Assembly (NCBI RefSeq): GCF_015207705.1
Contig: NZ_JADEWI010000001.1
Location: forward strand, 248,001-312,000
Length of the DNA stretch: 64,000 nucleotides
Source: Nostoc sp. LEGE 06077
GTDB taxonomy: Bacteria; Cyanobacteriota; Cyanobacteriia; Cyanobacteriales; Nostocaceae
Reading direction: 5' to 3'
This document shows positions 63,721-64,000 of this stretch, one piece after another. The translations under genes and the position numbers were made by a program. Positions within the stretch are counted from its first letter, which is position 1. Each line of letters begins with the position of its first letter. The notes under the pieces are model-generated. The model did not search any database, was not told the origin of the DNA, and saw only the letters and a program-made list of their open reading frames with translations.

Positions 63721-64000
63721 TGGATCCGAGCAGAGTCGAACTGCTGTCCAAATTGGGTATTGACCCCCCGCTCATTCACAGGTTTAGCCTTTCTGACCCT
63801 CAAGGCGGGAATCGTTCATTATCCCGAACGTAGGATGCTCTGATTTAATCTTAGCTAACAAGCCAACCAGAGAACGCTTGTTAGAGCATCCGTTGGGGGT
63901 TGGTCTCTAATCCTTAACGGAGTCAAACTAGAGACGCTCGAACCTATAAGAGGCGTTTTAGGCAGCTACTAGAGCTTCCCGACGAGCAAATTTAACGATG
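63721..64000 (-). ncRNA. ssrA: Transfer-messenger RNA (tmRNA), 5' part cut by window end
   Basis: On the minus strand the last bases visible include the tag reading frame IVKFARREALVAA followed by TAA (63999 to about 63958); the start of the tag (probably ANN before it) lies past the window end. Downstream come pseudoknot-type sequence and, at 63721-63750, a tRNA-like acceptor and T arm (GGACAGCAGTTCGACTCTGC) ending in an encoded CCA. tmRNA rescues stalled ribosomes and adds the degradation tag. The tag matches the usual cyanobacterial pattern. A terminator lies just downstream. Confidence 0.95.

Overview
The window comes from a filamentous, heterocyst-type cyanobacterium of the Nostoc/Anabaena kind. 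The evidence is photosystem I subunit PsaD, the chlorophyll cyclase AcsF, NDH-1 subunit NdhD, several cyanobacteria-only families (DUF2605, DUF2973, DUF2996, DUF29), many GCGATCGC (HIP1) octamers, heptamer tandem repeats, and a scytonemin sunscreen locus. Species assignment is not possible from the sequence alone.

Layout. (1) 1-11.3 kb: scytonemin locus. scyA-scyB-scyC-scyD-scyE and the start of scyF run leftward. A three-PAS histidine kinase and an AraC-type response regulator run rightward from a shared 0.9-kb control region. (2) 11.4-24.9 kb: mostly housekeeping. cysH, an RNase D-like nuclease, a TPR lipoprotein, ndhD, thrB, a DUF29 protein, thrS, the DUF2605/DUF2973 pair and an amylo-alpha-1,6-glucosidase. 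(3) 25.2-27.5 kb: a probable conflict or cell-death pair, made of a small EACC1-like protein and a membrane-anchored caspase fused to a GUN4 tetrapyrrole-binding domain. (4) 28-37.4 kb: DICT-domain histidine kinase, psaD, trpE, pentapeptide protein plus GT8 glycosyltransferase, a possible Piwi C-terminal remnant, a PEP-CTERM protein, yidD and a phytol/polyprenol kinase. (5) 37.9-43.2 kb: a peptide-export cassette: a HlyD adaptor with two arrays of internal repeats, a C39-peptidase ABC exporter, a Gly/Pro/Tyr-rich precursor with a canonical double-glycine leader, and a second 34-codon precursor-like gene upstream. (6) 43.3-52.1 kb: a very large kinase-AAA-GAF-cyclase protein, a VapBC-type pair, a strictly 21-bp-periodic repeat array and uvrC. 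(7) 52.1-55.8 kb: an AT-rich restriction-modification pair whose nuclease gene is split by an IS4-family element with 10-bp target duplications. (8) 56-64 kb: acsF, a haemagglutinin-type secreted protein, a secreted small protein, a DUF2996 protein, threonine aldolase and tmRNA (cut by the window end).

How genes work together. ScyB makes the indole-pyruvate precursor, ScyA couples it, ScyC cyclises it. ScyD, ScyE and ScyF are predicted to be exported, and ScyD and ScyE end in PEP-CTERM sorting signals, so late steps probably happen outside the cytoplasm. trpE, which feeds tryptophan synthesis, lies 20 kb away next to psaD and is probably the housekeeping copy.

The least ordinary parts are the peptide-export cassette with its two precursors, the EACC1-like/caspase-GUN4 pair, the 21-bp array open on both strands, and the IS-broken restriction system with a likely frameshifted transposase. 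All family calls are by reading the sequence; no database search was run.
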